From positions 43,137 to 107,136 of the IMG/VR virus record IMGVR_UViG_3300009149_000016: DNA of 64,000 nucleotides; one strand, 5' to 3'. The notes beneath the pieces are model-generated. The model searched no databases, was not told the DNA's origin, and saw only the letters and a list, made by a program, of their open reading frames with translations. Position numbers and translations under genes: made by a program. The stretch is from a virus. Shown here one piece after another: positions 29,817 to 39,700 of this stretch. Position 1 is the stretch's first letter. The number at the start of each line of letters is the position of its first letter.

Positions 29817-30401
29817 TTAGAAGGCGAACCAGAGCCCAAAGTGAGGGTTGTGTGTCCAGGATGCCCAAGCCAGTGCATAGCCTGCGTGCGCCCCGAAGTT
29901 CTTGGTGACATCGACCCCAAAGCTCAAGCCTGTCGACCTGATCCCGACGTTGGCGTTGAGGTTGGCCCACTGCCAATGGAAGAAATCGAGCATGGCAGAG
30001 ATCTCAAGACCCTCACGCAAGTCCTTGGCGTTCCACGCCTCGACCGCCAAAAGCCCCATCGCCGCCTTGGGTCGCAGCCGAAAGCCCCACGTTGAAGGCT
30101 CGACCATCCCCACCACGACATCGATCTTGCCCGCAGCGTCGGCTTCGTACGTGCACCACTGCATCCGCAGCTTGTATGGATGAGGCTGGGCGCCCGAGTA
30201 GAAGATGCGTCCCTCACGATCACGGATGATGGTGATCGGATCCAACTCGAAAGTCGGGTCCTGGGTCTGCAAGCACTTCTTTTCCTTCAGAAGCTCGACG
30301 AACACGTTCATGTCCGGCTCTGGGACACAGGTTCCGTCAGGGCATTCTTGCGCCGCAGCGAGCGACGGAAGGAAAACGAGCGCTAGGGGGGCCCACCGCA
30401 T
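29817..30401 (-). CDS. Exported protein, outer-membrane beta-barrel-like (194 aa)
   Basis: The ATG at 30401 overlaps the upstream TGA (TGATG) and gives a clean signal peptide MRWAPLALVFLPSLAAA with AAA-Q as cleavage site. The mature part starts QECPDGTCVPEP with four Cys in its first half (possible disulfides). From about residue 95, alternating hydrophobic strands (GFRLRPKAAMGLLAVEA, ISAMLDFFHWQWANLNANVG) lead to a terminal FGLWFAF with C-terminal Phe, as in outer-membrane barrels. Could exclude superinfecting phage or aid lysis. Confidence 0.65.
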   Translation of the reverse strand: MRWAPLALVFLPSLAAAQECPDGTCVPEPDMNVFVELLKEKKCLQTQDPTFELDPITIIRDREGRIFYSGAQPHPYKLRMQWCTYEADAAGKIDVVVGMVEPSTWGFRLRPKAAMGLLAVEAWNAKDLREGLEISAMLDFFHWQWANLNANVGIRSTGLSFGVDVTKNFGAHAGYALAWASWTHNPHFGLWFAF

Positions 30402-30751
30402 CACTTCTCCCGATAGTAGGAGTAGACCTTGGGGGCGTTCTTCGACTTGTAGGCGTCCAACTTGGTCTTGAGCGCCGTCCACAAGCGAGGGTCGGACCCA
30501 AGATGGTTGGAGATGAGCCGGTAGCGTCCCCAGTTCGTGATCAGTTCTTCCAACTTGAACGGAAGCTTTTCCAATGCACCAAGGGACTTGAGCCATGGCA
30601 TCAAGATGTGGTTTCGCCCAAAAACCAAAGCGATCTGCTCAATCGCAACGACAACGTCACCTCGGTGAGGCACCGTCACTCTGTCTTTCAACAGTTGCTG
30701 GGCTTCCATCTTGACGTCGACGGGGAGCTTGAGATCTGCTGTCGGATTCAT
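30401..30751 (-). CDS. Hypothetical protein (116 aa)
   Basis: The ATG overlaps the upstream stop (ATGA) and its own stop overlaps the exported-protein start. Helical, basic C-terminus (KTKLDAYKSKNAPK), Trp-containing middle. No signal peptide or membrane segment. Unrecognised; its position in a coupled run with membrane and exported proteins suggests a shared envelope-related or lysis module. Confidence 0.55.
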   Translation of the reverse strand: MNPTADLKLPVDVKMEAQQLLKDRVTVPHRGDVVVAIEQIALVFGRNHILMPWLKSLGALEKLPFKLEELITNWGRYRLISNHLGSDPRLWTALKTKLDAYKSKNAPKVYSYYREK

Positions 30752-31023
30752 CGCACCACCGAAATTGCTTTTTCGAGAATCTTCCGAGCATCCGCAGAGG
30801 CCCTCGCTGGAGTGTCCCCCTCACCCGTGACAACAGGGGCACCCCCACCGAAGTACAACGCGCAGAACCATTTGTTGGACAAGGGGCCATACCCTTTTTT
30901 CATGGTCGCACGACCAATCTTCCTTCCTTTCGCAACCAAAGGAAGGGTGAAGCCCTCAGCCCCGGAGATGTCATCTACCCAAGGTTTCCAAGCAGCGATG
31001 TGGGTTCGGTCGTAGGAGTACAT
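30748..31023 (-). CDS. Hypothetical protein (91 aa)
   Basis: The ATG at 31023 overlaps the upstream TGA (TGATG). The protein has basic central residues (KGRKIGRATMKKG) and a Gly-rich loop (YFGGGAPVVTGEGD), and ends with a helix. No membrane segment or catalytic pattern is visible. Unknown role in the same coupled run. Confidence 0.5.
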   Translation of the reverse strand: MYSYDRTHIAAWKPWVDDISGAEGFTLPLVAKGRKIGRATMKKGYGPLSNKWFCALYFGGGAPVVTGEGDTPARASADARKILEKAISVVR

Positions 31024-31541
31024 CACTCACCGTATTTCTTCAAAAGATCATCGACGTCCTTGCCCGTCACCGGGCTGCTGTCCTTGACCGTGACAACGGT
31101 GATCTCTGGGCTCACAATCACGACTTGGTCGACATCCTTGGCCTTGACGCCGTCAGGAAGCTCGATCTCGATCGTCTCTTCACCCGGGGGAGTAATCTTC
31201 ACGACGTCAGGATCGTCGAAAAGACCAGGAAGCTCGACAGGGACCACCTTGGCTTGGGTGACGCCCTTCGAATCAGGTGTGCCCGGCCGGATGATGTTGC
31301 CATCCTTGTCGACTCGACCCTCCGGAATGGAGTTGGCAATGTCGATGGCGCGCTTGGCCGACTTCCGGTCACGCCCAAAAAGCTTGCCGAGAAGCCCACC
31401 GATCTGAGGCTTGAACCCCAAAACGATGAGAAGCCCGGCGCCGACCACGATGAGGATGGCGACACCCGGAGCGAAGATCGTACGAGAGATCTTCTTTAGC
31501 CATCGCCAGGTGGCTTGCCAGAAGGTCTCTTCCTCGCTCAT
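31023..31541 (-). CDS. Single-pass membrane protein (172 aa)
   Basis: The ATG at 31541 overlaps the upstream stop as ATGA. A strong transmembrane helix (VAILIVVGAGLLIVLGF, about residues 26-43) follows an amphipathic basic N-terminus (WRWLKKISRTIF). The remaining 130 residues are charged and beta-prone (EETIEIELPDGV, DQVVIVSPEITVVTV). Topology resembles an inner-membrane anchored accessory of a lysis cassette, though no holin, endolysin or spanin signature confirms it. Confidence 0.6.
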   Translation of the reverse strand: MSEEETFWQATWRWLKKISRTIFAPGVAILIVVGAGLLIVLGFKPQIGGLLGKLFGRDRKSAKRAIDIANSIPEGRVDKDGNIIRPGTPDSKGVTQAKVVPVELPGLFDDPDVVKITPPGEETIEIELPDGVKAKDVDQVVIVSPEITVVTVKDSSPVTGKDVDDLLKKYGE

Positions 31542-31735
31542 TTTCTTTCCTGAACGGGGATTGCCCCCGCTTCCCAAGCCGCCAGCTTCTGAAGTTGCTT
31601 CATGATGACCTTGGCTTGAAGCTGGTCCATGATCGGGTTGGCGAGCATCGCCTTGAGGTGGGTCCGGCGCGTAGCAGCGGCTTCGCGCCGCTGCTGTGGG
31701 CTCAGATCCAAGTAGGACATGTGCTTGACGCTCAT
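31538..31735 (-). CDS. Small helical hypothetical protein (65 aa)
   Basis: AGGAGC lies just ahead of the ATG at 31735. The protein is a basic helix-rich peptide (SPQQRREAAATRRTHLKAML, then LQAKVIMKQLQKLAAW). It is coupled to the membrane protein gene by an ATGA overlap. No family recognised. Confidence 0.5.
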   Translation of the reverse strand: MSVKHMSYLDLSPQQRREAAATRRTHLKAMLANPIMDQLQAKVIMKQLQKLAAWEAGAIPVQERK

Positions 31736-31743
31736 GGTAGCTC

Positions 31744-34700
31744 CTAGAAGTCGATGTCGTAGATGGCCGGGCTCAGGGTGATGGTGTTCGGATCAAGCTC
31801 GAAACGAACGTTGTCCCGAACCAGAGGGTGACCCTCAATCCGGTAGAAGTCCGCTGCCGAGTAGCCTTCACCCGTTCCCTGCGTACCGATGAGGGCCATT
31901 GCCAAACTTGAGATTGTGATGTCCTGCACCGTCGTGGTGATGAGCATCATCAATTCGTCGCCCGCCGAGACTTCTGTTGACGACACACTTGTGACCGTGT
32001 TGCGCACCAAGTGCGCATGCCCGGTCAGGCTCCGTGTGTGTCCAGCGCCACCACCGTTGATGAGTTGGTGACTCGTGAAGCATTCACCGCCAGGACGGAA
32101 GCCGGATCCAGAGAACGCACTTCCACCCCGATTGACTCGGTAGTTCGTAAGGAGGCTGTAGTTGGCCGGCTCACCATCCACATGGATGATGACGTCGCCA
32201 GCTTGCCCGCTCACGAGGTGGACGTTGGAGAGGTTGACTTCTCGAACGCCCAAGGTCGATTCAGGGGCGAGACTCGTGGCAAACACGCCGGGGGTTGCGT
32301 TGCCCCAGTAAATGAACGGGCTGTCATGTGCGGCTCCAACCTTGTCTCCCCGGAAGTCCTTGTCCCGGTACAGAGCACCGATTGGCAGAGTTTCCGTGCA
32401 GCCAAGATAGGTCGTCGAGACGGCGAACATGTCTTCCGAAGTGCCGCCCGGGTAGAACAAGGGACGATCCTGCAAGACGCTGGTCGGGGGATACGCAAAA
32501 GGATCCTCGTAGCCCACGTTGCGGAAGTCCGGCAGGTTCGTGTTGACCGAGTCACCGCTCAAGCGGCCGGTTCCGAGCGTCGTGGTGAAGCCAACCGAAG
32601 CCAGGACTTCGAACATCTTCTGGTCGGGCCGGGTGAGGTTGGTCTCGTCGAGGCGCGTTGAATCCACCTGGAAGGCCAGTGCTGTTGTCATGGGGCCCGG
32701 CTTGTATGGGTTGTCCATGTAGTTCGACCCGCTGCCCCATGCATCGCCCTGGTAGGGGGTGCGGCTGTAGTTCACCAAGATCTGGTCGGACACAGCCGGG
32801 GGTGCCGGAACGATGAGGCTGGGGTTATCGAAAGCTCCCGCCACGGGCAAGCCGATGTTGGCGTACCGGTCAACGATGCTGTTTGCCTGTTGACGCTCAC
32901 GGGTCGTCAGAAGGCGGAATTCCCCTTCCAAGTCGAAGCTTCCACGGTCGAACCCGAAGATGCTTGCTTCGATGACGAAGTGCGCCGTATCGAAGTCCGT
33001 AATCGGATTGGGGCTGCGGTCCAAGTCGATCGCGTCCCGGTTGAGAATGAACGTCGAGTCGCCATCTTCGTCAAGCTCGACCCAGAAGGTCGGCCCATCG
33101 AAGTCTTGCCGAAGCAAGTTCGTGGCGTCGGTGTTGTCAAGTTCACGAGTCGACAGGCTGTAGTTGGAACCTGCCGCCTTGTAGTCTTCGGATTCGTAGA
33201 CGGAGAACAGCCGAGCGATGCCGTAGAAGGGAGGAAGCTCCAAGCCTTCTCGACCCATTCCCCGGCTGTCCGTGTAGTGCTGCATTCCGGCGAGAGAGAT
33301 TGCACCGTACAGGAACTTGGAATTGTAGATGGCCGGCGCCGAAGTGTTCAGGTCGACCGTCGAGAACGTTGCGAACGATGCGGTTCCTGTCCCCGTGTAC
33401 GGAATGTAGTTCCGCTCGGAGTTGGGCATCGTGGTCGCTTGGCCCTTGGTGGACAGGACCATGTAGTTGACGCCCTCGTAGAAGGGGGCGACGTCCAGAT
33501 GCCGGATCGGAACCCGAACCGCACCCCAACCAGGGATAAGCTCCCGGGGGGCCGTCACGAAGATGTTCTTCATGAAGTAGGAGTTGCCGCCCGACCAAGT
33601 CGAACCATTGAAAAGCTCCAAGGGGTCTGTGTTGGTCCACTTGGGAACGACAGCAAAACCGTCCCACCGGTCCATGGGCATCAAACCGAAGCACTCACGG
33701 AAGTAATAATTAACGCCCAACGTTGGGAACGCTGTGGGAATGATCCGATCCACCGTGACAACGTTGACCGCCACTGACCGAACTGTGTAGAAGCCGTTCC
33801 ACGGACCGGGCTGTACGATGGTCAGTTGCATCCCTTCGACGACGCCCAAAGCCACGAAGTCCACGGTGGTATCCGTGAGCGTATCGCCCATCACACCCAA
33901 TTGACCTTGGTTGTTACCATACAGGTCGATGGGGATCGGGTTTGCCGACACGCCGTCGTAGGTGAGGTATTCGGCCGGCATCTGCACACGACGGAACGGG
34001 GAGAGGATGACCGTCTTGCTCGACGGGTCCGCATAGGCTTCTGCCGTCACCGGAAGCAACCCGCTGTACAAGTCGTTGCGGTAGCGGGACCAAAGAGCCG
34101 TCCAAGCCGTTCGAAGATCAATGTTGTGGGTCGGAATTCCGACCTGTTGAACCATCGCATCCGAAGGGGGGTCGAGGTAGGCGACATTCTGAAGTGAACC
34201 AGGTCGACGGCTCAATCCACGCCCGGGGCCGTACATGACATGGAAGCCAATGTAAAGCTGAGCTTCCGTGCCGGCTGGGAAGTCAGAACCGAGTGTGATT
34301 TCGATAGCCTCGTTCGGCGTGGGGTCGGCCGGGGTGACCGTGAAGAACGTCGAGCTTTCAAGAGGTTCAGACTGTCCTTCGATCCGAAGCTCGATGACAT
34401 TAGGCATGTTCGTGATGAACCGCACCTGATCTTGATCGCCGCCCGGGAGGCCTGCCTTGAAGTCGCTGATATTGATCCGGAGCACGTCGCCAGGGTTGAA
34501 CTGACCAGCGACTGAACGCACCGATTGGAAAACATCCACGCCGAGTGTCCAGGTCACACCCACTTGCGCCGGAAGCACCAACCCGTTGGGCTTGGCAACC
34601 GTGTAGACCCGCTGGAGACTCGCTGCATCTGAGAACACCTGGCGGATGTTGTCCGGTCCGTCGAGAAGCGTGATGCCAGTCGAAATGCCCGAGCCCACCG

Positions 34701-36078
34701 GAGCGATTTTGTCCTGGTAGGGAATGAACGGTCCTTGGGGTCCAGCGCCCGTGCGCTTCCAATTGCCCCGCATCTCGGCACGCAAGAGCTTGTCGAGGTT
34801 CGCCGTCAAAAGCGCTTGGTAGTCGAACCTGTTCGGATTGACTGCATGACGCAAGTCGAGGATGTCCGTCGAGTTGATTTGGTCGGAGAACAAGCCGTCA
34901 GGACGAATCGCCAAGAGCTTGACTTCGTCGCCAGCCTTGTGGGTTTCCGCCCGGGTCTGGTACTGCGCCCGAGCGTCGATCGAGACCGTCGTGCCGGTGA
35001 TCGTTGCGTAGGTCAGGATCTCATCGCCGATCTGAAGGGCGACCGGCGTGGCAGGGGTCGTGGGCAGCGGGATGTCAGCCACAGAAGCCAACGTGAAGGT
35101 CATGTCCGTCTTGGACATGTCGGCTCCGAGCGTCGGGGTCGTGGTGAAGGTCGTGTAGCCGGTCCGGTCGACAGCGGTCGGGTTGCGGTCAAACCCTCCG
35201 TTGAGGTTCTGACTGGGCTCACCGTTCCATGGGACCGAGTTGCGGCGGAACACAGCGGAGATCGGCACGGCGTAGACGTAGCCATCCACAGTGCCCAGGG
35301 AGTTGGCCGTCCCGTCGCCAGCACGCCACAGTCCAGGGTCGTTGAGTTCCTTGCGCATGTTCTCGTACACGAAGCTCGTCGGCGCCGTTGCCCCGCCCTG
35401 CGCTTTGACCACAGACGGATCGAAGCCATCCGGGTAGGAAGCAAGACCAACGAGGCCCGTGACGACCCGAATCCTGTACTGAAGCTGGACCCGCTGCGTG
35501 GTCTCGAAGCCAATGGCCGGGTCCTGAATGTCGTCGGGCAGATACGTGTAACCACCCTCGACGTTGCCGTACCGGTAGACCGAGGATGCGGCTGGCTTGT
35601 TGAGCGTGGACGGATCTGGCGGGATCCGAGCTTTCCAAACTTCCAGGAAGATGTAATCGATCCGGAAGTCGCCCGAGTTGGCCGGGGGCGGCGAAAGCGT
35701 CACGAGGTTGTAGGTGTCGGTGTCGTTGGGGCTGCCGGGTGGGGTTCCGGTGTGAGTCCCGGTCACTGGGATGAGCCAGCCATTGACAACCGCCCACATG
35801 ACGGCTTGTTTCTCGCCGACACGTTGCCGTCCGAATTGGAACCAGTTCGACCAAATGGGATTCGTGATGAAATCCTGGTCGGGGTTCGTTTCGTTTCCAA
35901 GGAACCCGGAAGGGCACCCACTGAGCATAATCTTGCGATCCCACTGGTCGCTGATCTGCTCCATCAAATTCAACTCTGCATCGAGCGGCGGCTTGCCCTT
36001 TTGCCAAATGGGCATCGTGAATCCCGATGCCGTTGGATCCAGAACTCTCGAAACCCCACTCCCGTAGTTGTCAGCCAT
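31744..36078 (-). CDS. Large fibre/appendage protein (1444 aa), paralogue of the 856-aa protein
   Basis: The first about 300 residues match the 856-residue protein at 45791: PPLDAELNLMEQ, RIDYIFLEVWKA, ETTQRVQLQYRIRVV, NDPGLWRAGDG and VDGYVYAVPISAVFRRN. This is probably the virion-attachment part. The rest is Gly/Asn/Thr-rich and beta-structured with no enzyme motif. It ends with an embedded Gly-rich region (RGGSAFSGSGFRPGGE) and a short beta tail. The leader contains an 11-base motif shared with the gene at 54959. Confidence 0.7.
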   Translation of the reverse strand: MADNYGSGVSRVLDPTASGFTMPIWQKGKPPLDAELNLMEQISDQWDRKIMLSGCPSGFLGNETNPDQDFITNPIWSNWFQFGRQRVGEKQAVMWAVVNGWLIPVTGTHTGTPPGSPNDTDTYNLVTLSPPPANSGDFRIDYIFLEVWKARIPPDPSTLNKPAASSVYRYGNVEGGYTYLPDDIQDPAIGFETTQRVQLQYRIRVVTGLVGLASYPDGFDPSVVKAQGGATAPTSFVYENMRKELNDPGLWRAGDGTANSLGTVDGYVYAVPISAVFRRNSVPWNGEPSQNLNGGFDRNPTAVDRTGYTTFTTTPTLGADMSKTDMTFTLASVADIPLPTTPATPVALQIGDEILTYATITGTTVSIDARAQYQTRAETHKAGDEVKLLAIRPDGLFSDQINSTDILDLRHAVNPNRFDYQALLTANLDKLLRAEMRGNWKRTGAGPQGPFIPYQDKIAPVGSGISTGITLLDGPDNIRQVFSDAASLQRVYTVAKPNGLVLPAQVGVTWTLGVDVFQSVRSVAGQFNPGDVLRINISDFKAGLPGGDQDQVRFITNMPNVIELRIEGQSEPLESSTFFTVTPADPTPNEAIEITLGSDFPAGTEAQLYIGFHVMYGPGRGLSRRPGSLQNVAYLDPPSDAMVQQVGIPTHNIDLRTAWTALWSRYRNDLYSGLLPVTAEAYADPSSKTVILSPFRRVQMPAEYLTYDGVSANPIPIDLYGNNQGQLGVMGDTLTDTTVDFVALGVVEGMQLTIVQPGPWNGFYTVRSVAVNVVTVDRIIPTAFPTLGVNYYFRECFGLMPMDRWDGFAVVPKWTNTDPLELFNGSTWSGGNSYFMKNIFVTAPRELIPGWGAVRVPIRHLDVAPFYEGVNYMVLSTKGQATTMPNSERNYIPYTGTGTASFATFSTVDLNTSAPAIYNSKFLYGAISLAGMQHYTDSRGMGREGLELPPFYGIARLFSVYESEDYKAAGSNYSLSTRELDNTDATNLLRQDFDGPTFWVELDEDGDSTFILNRDAIDLDRSPNPITDFDTAHFVIEASIFGFDRGSFDLEGEFRLLTTRERQQANSIVDRYANIGLPVAGAFDNPSLIVPAPPAVSDQILVNYSRTPYQGDAWGSGSNYMDNPYKPGPMTTALAFQVDSTRLDETNLTRPDQKMFEVLASVGFTTTLGTGRLSGDSVNTNLPDFRNVGYEDPFAYPPTSVLQDRPLFYPGGTSEDMFAVSTTYLGCTETLPIGALYRDKDFRGDKVGAAHDSPFIYWGNATPGVFATSLAPESTLGVREVNLSNVHLVSGQAGDVIIHVDGEPANYSLLTNYRVNRGGSAFSGSGFRPGGECFTSHQLINGGGAGHTRSLTGHAHLVRNTVTSVSSTEVSAGDELMMLITTTVQDITISSLAMALIGTQGTGEGYSAADFYRIEGHPLVRDNVRFELDPNTITLSPAIYDIDF

Positions 36079-36091
36079 GGTCTACATCGTC

Positions 36092-36102
36092 TCCGATAGG
36101 AT
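36092..36102 (-). promoter_or_regulatory. Shared 11-nt leader motif, copy 1
   Basis: ATCCTATCGGA on the minus strand, 13 bases before the ATG at 36078. The same 11 bases occur before the ATG at 55363. Confidence 0.3.
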
Positions 36103-36122
36103 GTCTGCTAAGAGTCCAGATC

Positions 36123-36758
36123 TTAGTAAATCACCGCCCAAGATCCCAGCCCGATGACGGTGCCCGGGGTGGAATTCGTAATGCGGATCACGAAGTTCGT
36201 TCCTTGGTGCGGGGGTGGGATGTTCAAAAAGCCGCCGTCGGTCGCCGGGTAGAAGTTCACCCCGTTGTTGAAGCTCACCTCACACGTCGTGACCAAGTCG
36301 GTTGTCGCTTCTTTGTACGTTCGCTGGAAACGCCCCGTCGTCGAATCCGTGTCGAGCCACTCGTTGGCTTCCCAAACGATCGTTGCTTGCGCAGGCGCCG
36401 GGCCCGTCAGAGAGACGGCCACCGACTCCATGAGCCCGCCTGGGTACAATGAGACTGAACCCCGGTCACCAAACTTGCCAGCGGTGCCAACTGCCGCCGT
36501 GTTGATGTCGGTCGAGTCGAGAAGATCGTCATAGGTGATCCGAGTCGCCAAGCCGGCGTACTGCCCCAAGATCCCTTGGTATTTCTTCGTGAGAAGATCG
36601 CCAAGGTTGGTAGGGTCACGCACCGGAATGCCCTCGCCGACCCGAACAATGAAGCTTCCGCCCGCCTCCGTCTCCCCATTTTCAGACAAGCGGACATCGT
36701 TGATCCCGCTCGCGCTGATTGGGTTGCCGAAGATGTCGACGAGGTAGTGTGTGCTCAT
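36123..36758 (-). CDS. Putative virion protein (211 aa)
   Basis: The ATG at 36758 overlaps the stop of the 2279-residue gene as ATGA. The N-terminus reads HYLVDIFGNPISASG, then FIVRVGEGIPV, and the C-terminal 90 residues are a beta domain (ATIVWEANEWLD, TCEVSFNNGVNFYP) ending VIGLGSWAVIY. Likely a small appendage or adaptor protein between two giant fibres. No named family. Confidence 0.55.
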   Translation of the reverse strand: MSTHYLVDIFGNPISASGINDVRLSENGETEAGGSFIVRVGEGIPVRDPTNLGDLLTKKYQGILGQYAGLATRITYDDLLDSTDINTAAVGTAGKFGDRGSVSLYPGGLMESVAVSLTGPAPAQATIVWEANEWLDTDSTTGRFQRTYKEATTDLVTTCEVSFNNGVNFYPATDGGFLNIPPPHQGTNFVIRITNSTPGTVIGLGSWAVIY

Positions 36759-39700
36759 CGTCTATGTCCATACTTGGTTGCCGTCCGGGAGCGGACATTG
36801 GTCAACCGAAGGGTTTCGACTTTCTTGTCCGGCGACAGCAATGACCGTGAATAGTTCAGGACGTGCTGAATGCCGTTCTCATTCGTGATGTTGAGCGGGC
36901 TGCCGACCGATTGACCAGCGTTGCGCCAAGTGGGTCGAGCCATCACAGGATAGGTTTCCTCAATGTCGACCACCTTACCGGAGATCTCGACGTCATCCAA
37001 GTAGCAAGAGTCAGCGTCTTGGAGTTTGACAGCGGCGTCGTCATAGCCGAGCGTCCAGCAAATGACGTCTTCCCGAGTCGAGATGAAGAACCAGCCAGGC
37101 GTGGCACCTTGGACAAGGTTCCTCATGGTCAAGTCGGCATCGGCGAAGTTGACGTCCACCGTGATGTTGCCGTAGTAGTCGGCTTCACCAGCCGGATCGG
37201 GAACCACACCACCCACGCGCAGGATAGTCATGACGCCCCCGACCTTGCCGGTCGCCTGGTTCCTGAAAACAATCCGAGTGCCCGGCTGGAACAGCGGGGT
37301 GATGAACATCCCGAAAAGGGTGTTACCCACCCAACTCGTCACCGGCCAATCATAGGAAGGACCGCCGCCAGCGTTGTACCAGGTGTAAAGGTTCCAACCC
37401 CAGTTTTGGAAGGAATAACCCCTCGCGAGGTTGGAATAACCTTCGAGCGCCCACAAGTAGGACGCCGAGACGATCCACCGGCCCATCTTGTCGTTCCACT
37501 TGATCTGGGATTTCTTGAGTCGGGCCTGCATCCGACCCCGTTGAGAAACGAACCAAGTTTGGTCCCCGCTCCAAGCATAGTCGCCGTAGAGTGCACCGGG
37601 CACGGTACCGGCCACACGCCCGATAACGGTCTTTTGTGGGTTGGCAACGAGTGAGTTGTTGAAGTGGTCGGCGATCTGTTCAGCCTCAACGAACGCAAGC
37701 TGCGCCGTGTACAAGGCATACCAAGGACTCTCGGATCCGTCGAGATCCCCTACCACCAAGTAGTGACGACCGTTCCAACCGAGCGATGCATTTTTAGCCA
37801 AAGCCAACGAGACAGGATTTTGTCGAATTGCTTCCCGCCGATTGAGATTGAAACCTTCACGCTTGAAGGTCGCCAAGTACGTGATCCGATCGGCAGTGAT
37901 GTACAACAACGCGTATTCATCGTCCACGTCGTTGTAAACGAAGCCCAGAACCCGGGCTGCATTCACGGTATCGCCATCGAGCCACCGTTCGTCAAGAGGC
38001 GTGGGATCGTAGTTCGTCCCCGACGGCGGCAAGCTCGTGATGTCCGAAATGAAGGGATCGCCGAACTGAAGCTGTTGTCGGTTCGAAGCCAGACCACCCG
38101 AGATGATGGAACCGAAGACGTCATTTCCGGCAATGCTACTCAGATCGTAGATGTCCAAGTAGATCCTTTGGTTCGGCATGTCGTAGTCCTTGACAACATG
38201 CCAACCCACATGATCGAAGCTATCGATTGCGCCCGCCTTTGACTTCGTGAGCACAAGAATATCGCCCGGCTGACACCGATCGGTCTCGATGCCAGTAAAG
38301 GAAATGTAATCTGGTTGCGTGATTGACGAAGCGTCGACCCCAACATTTCCGAGCACGGAGAAGGAGCCCGCAATCCTGGAGCTTTCCGCAGCGAGCCGGC
38401 GTACTTGCGTGGGGTTTCCAATTCCTAGTTCAGGAACCACCCACGTGTAGATACGAGGGTCGGGGGGGCTCAACGGCTGGCTTTCGAGCTTCGCTACGAT
38501 CACGAACTGCTTGCCGTCCCACAAAATCTTGGGGTTCGAATACTGCCCTTGGGTGTTAGTGGTGGCGAGAAGGTAGTTCGATGACGAACCAGCGCCATCG
38601 AAGACAGCAATGCCAAGCGCCGAACCGGACCTGAGGGTATCCGTGTTGAGGGAGTTCATCCCAGCAACCCACACGACGGCATAGCTCTTCCCGGAGAACG
38701 CAGCGTCACACACGTAAATCTGGTTGTAATCGAAGTGGTGTGGGTAGGCGGTGATCCCGAAAACATCGCGAGGGATATTTCCGCACGACACGCGAACGAC
38801 GTCAGCAATCTCAGGAACTTCGAACGAATCCCGAGCCGTCGTCAGTTTAGAGTCAATGTTCCCAACTGCATCGTCTCCCGGGAAGAACGCCATGCAGATG
38901 TTGCCGCCGTTCGTGTGAGCACCCTTTGTGAACGTCGGATCCTCATTGCGCTGGGATTCCGTCCAGAAGGCTGCAAAACGCTGGCCGTCCCAGATGACCT
39001 TGGGAGAAGAGGGCTCCTGGTAGCTCTTAGCCGGATCATAAACGAACAAGGGTGCCGTGTCAGTCCCGGTCCATCCATCCTGGACGTACGTCGAGAAGTG
39101 GCCCGTGCCCACATCGTACTTGGGTTCCGGCCCCCACACTTCGAGGGGGTTGCCACCCTTGGCATCCGTGTAGGTTGCCATCATCCGAAGATGGATGTTC
39201 TGGTTCGAGCTACCAGAACCAGGCAGCGACCGCATGTTGGTCCAAGTCAAGTCTGTCGTGAAAGTCGGGTCCTCGATTGGGGTTGCCACCATCGAGGGGT
39301 AGACGAAGCAATTGCGGTAACCGTCCGTGTCGAACCCAGCCGTGGGGGTGGCCGGGAAGCCGTGACGTGTGAACACGTTGTGTTTCGACTTGACCGTGAG
39401 GTGCTTCGGGAGGGTGAAGTGTCCAGGGGTCCGACGCTCCAACCCGTGGATGTTGAGAGATTCCGCTCCGCTGCGGTAAGGCCCGAAGCTTTGGCGGTAG
39501 ACCACCGTCTCATTGACTGTGCCGCCATGGGCGGGCGATCCCGAGATGTTGCGGTCGACAAGGGCGTAGAAGTTCTCGCCCCAAGCCATCGCCACTTGAG
39601 GCACCTCGAAGGGGGCACGCTCGTTGTAGCCCTTGGGGGCGCCGGGGCAAACGCCACGGAACCCAAGGTGACCGGCGATTCGAGTCGTCGGGTAGCTCCA

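Noticed and set aside
30402-30596. Upstream extension of the exported protein
   Set aside because: It would overlap the preceding gene by about 195 bases and remove the clean N-terminal signal peptide at 30401.
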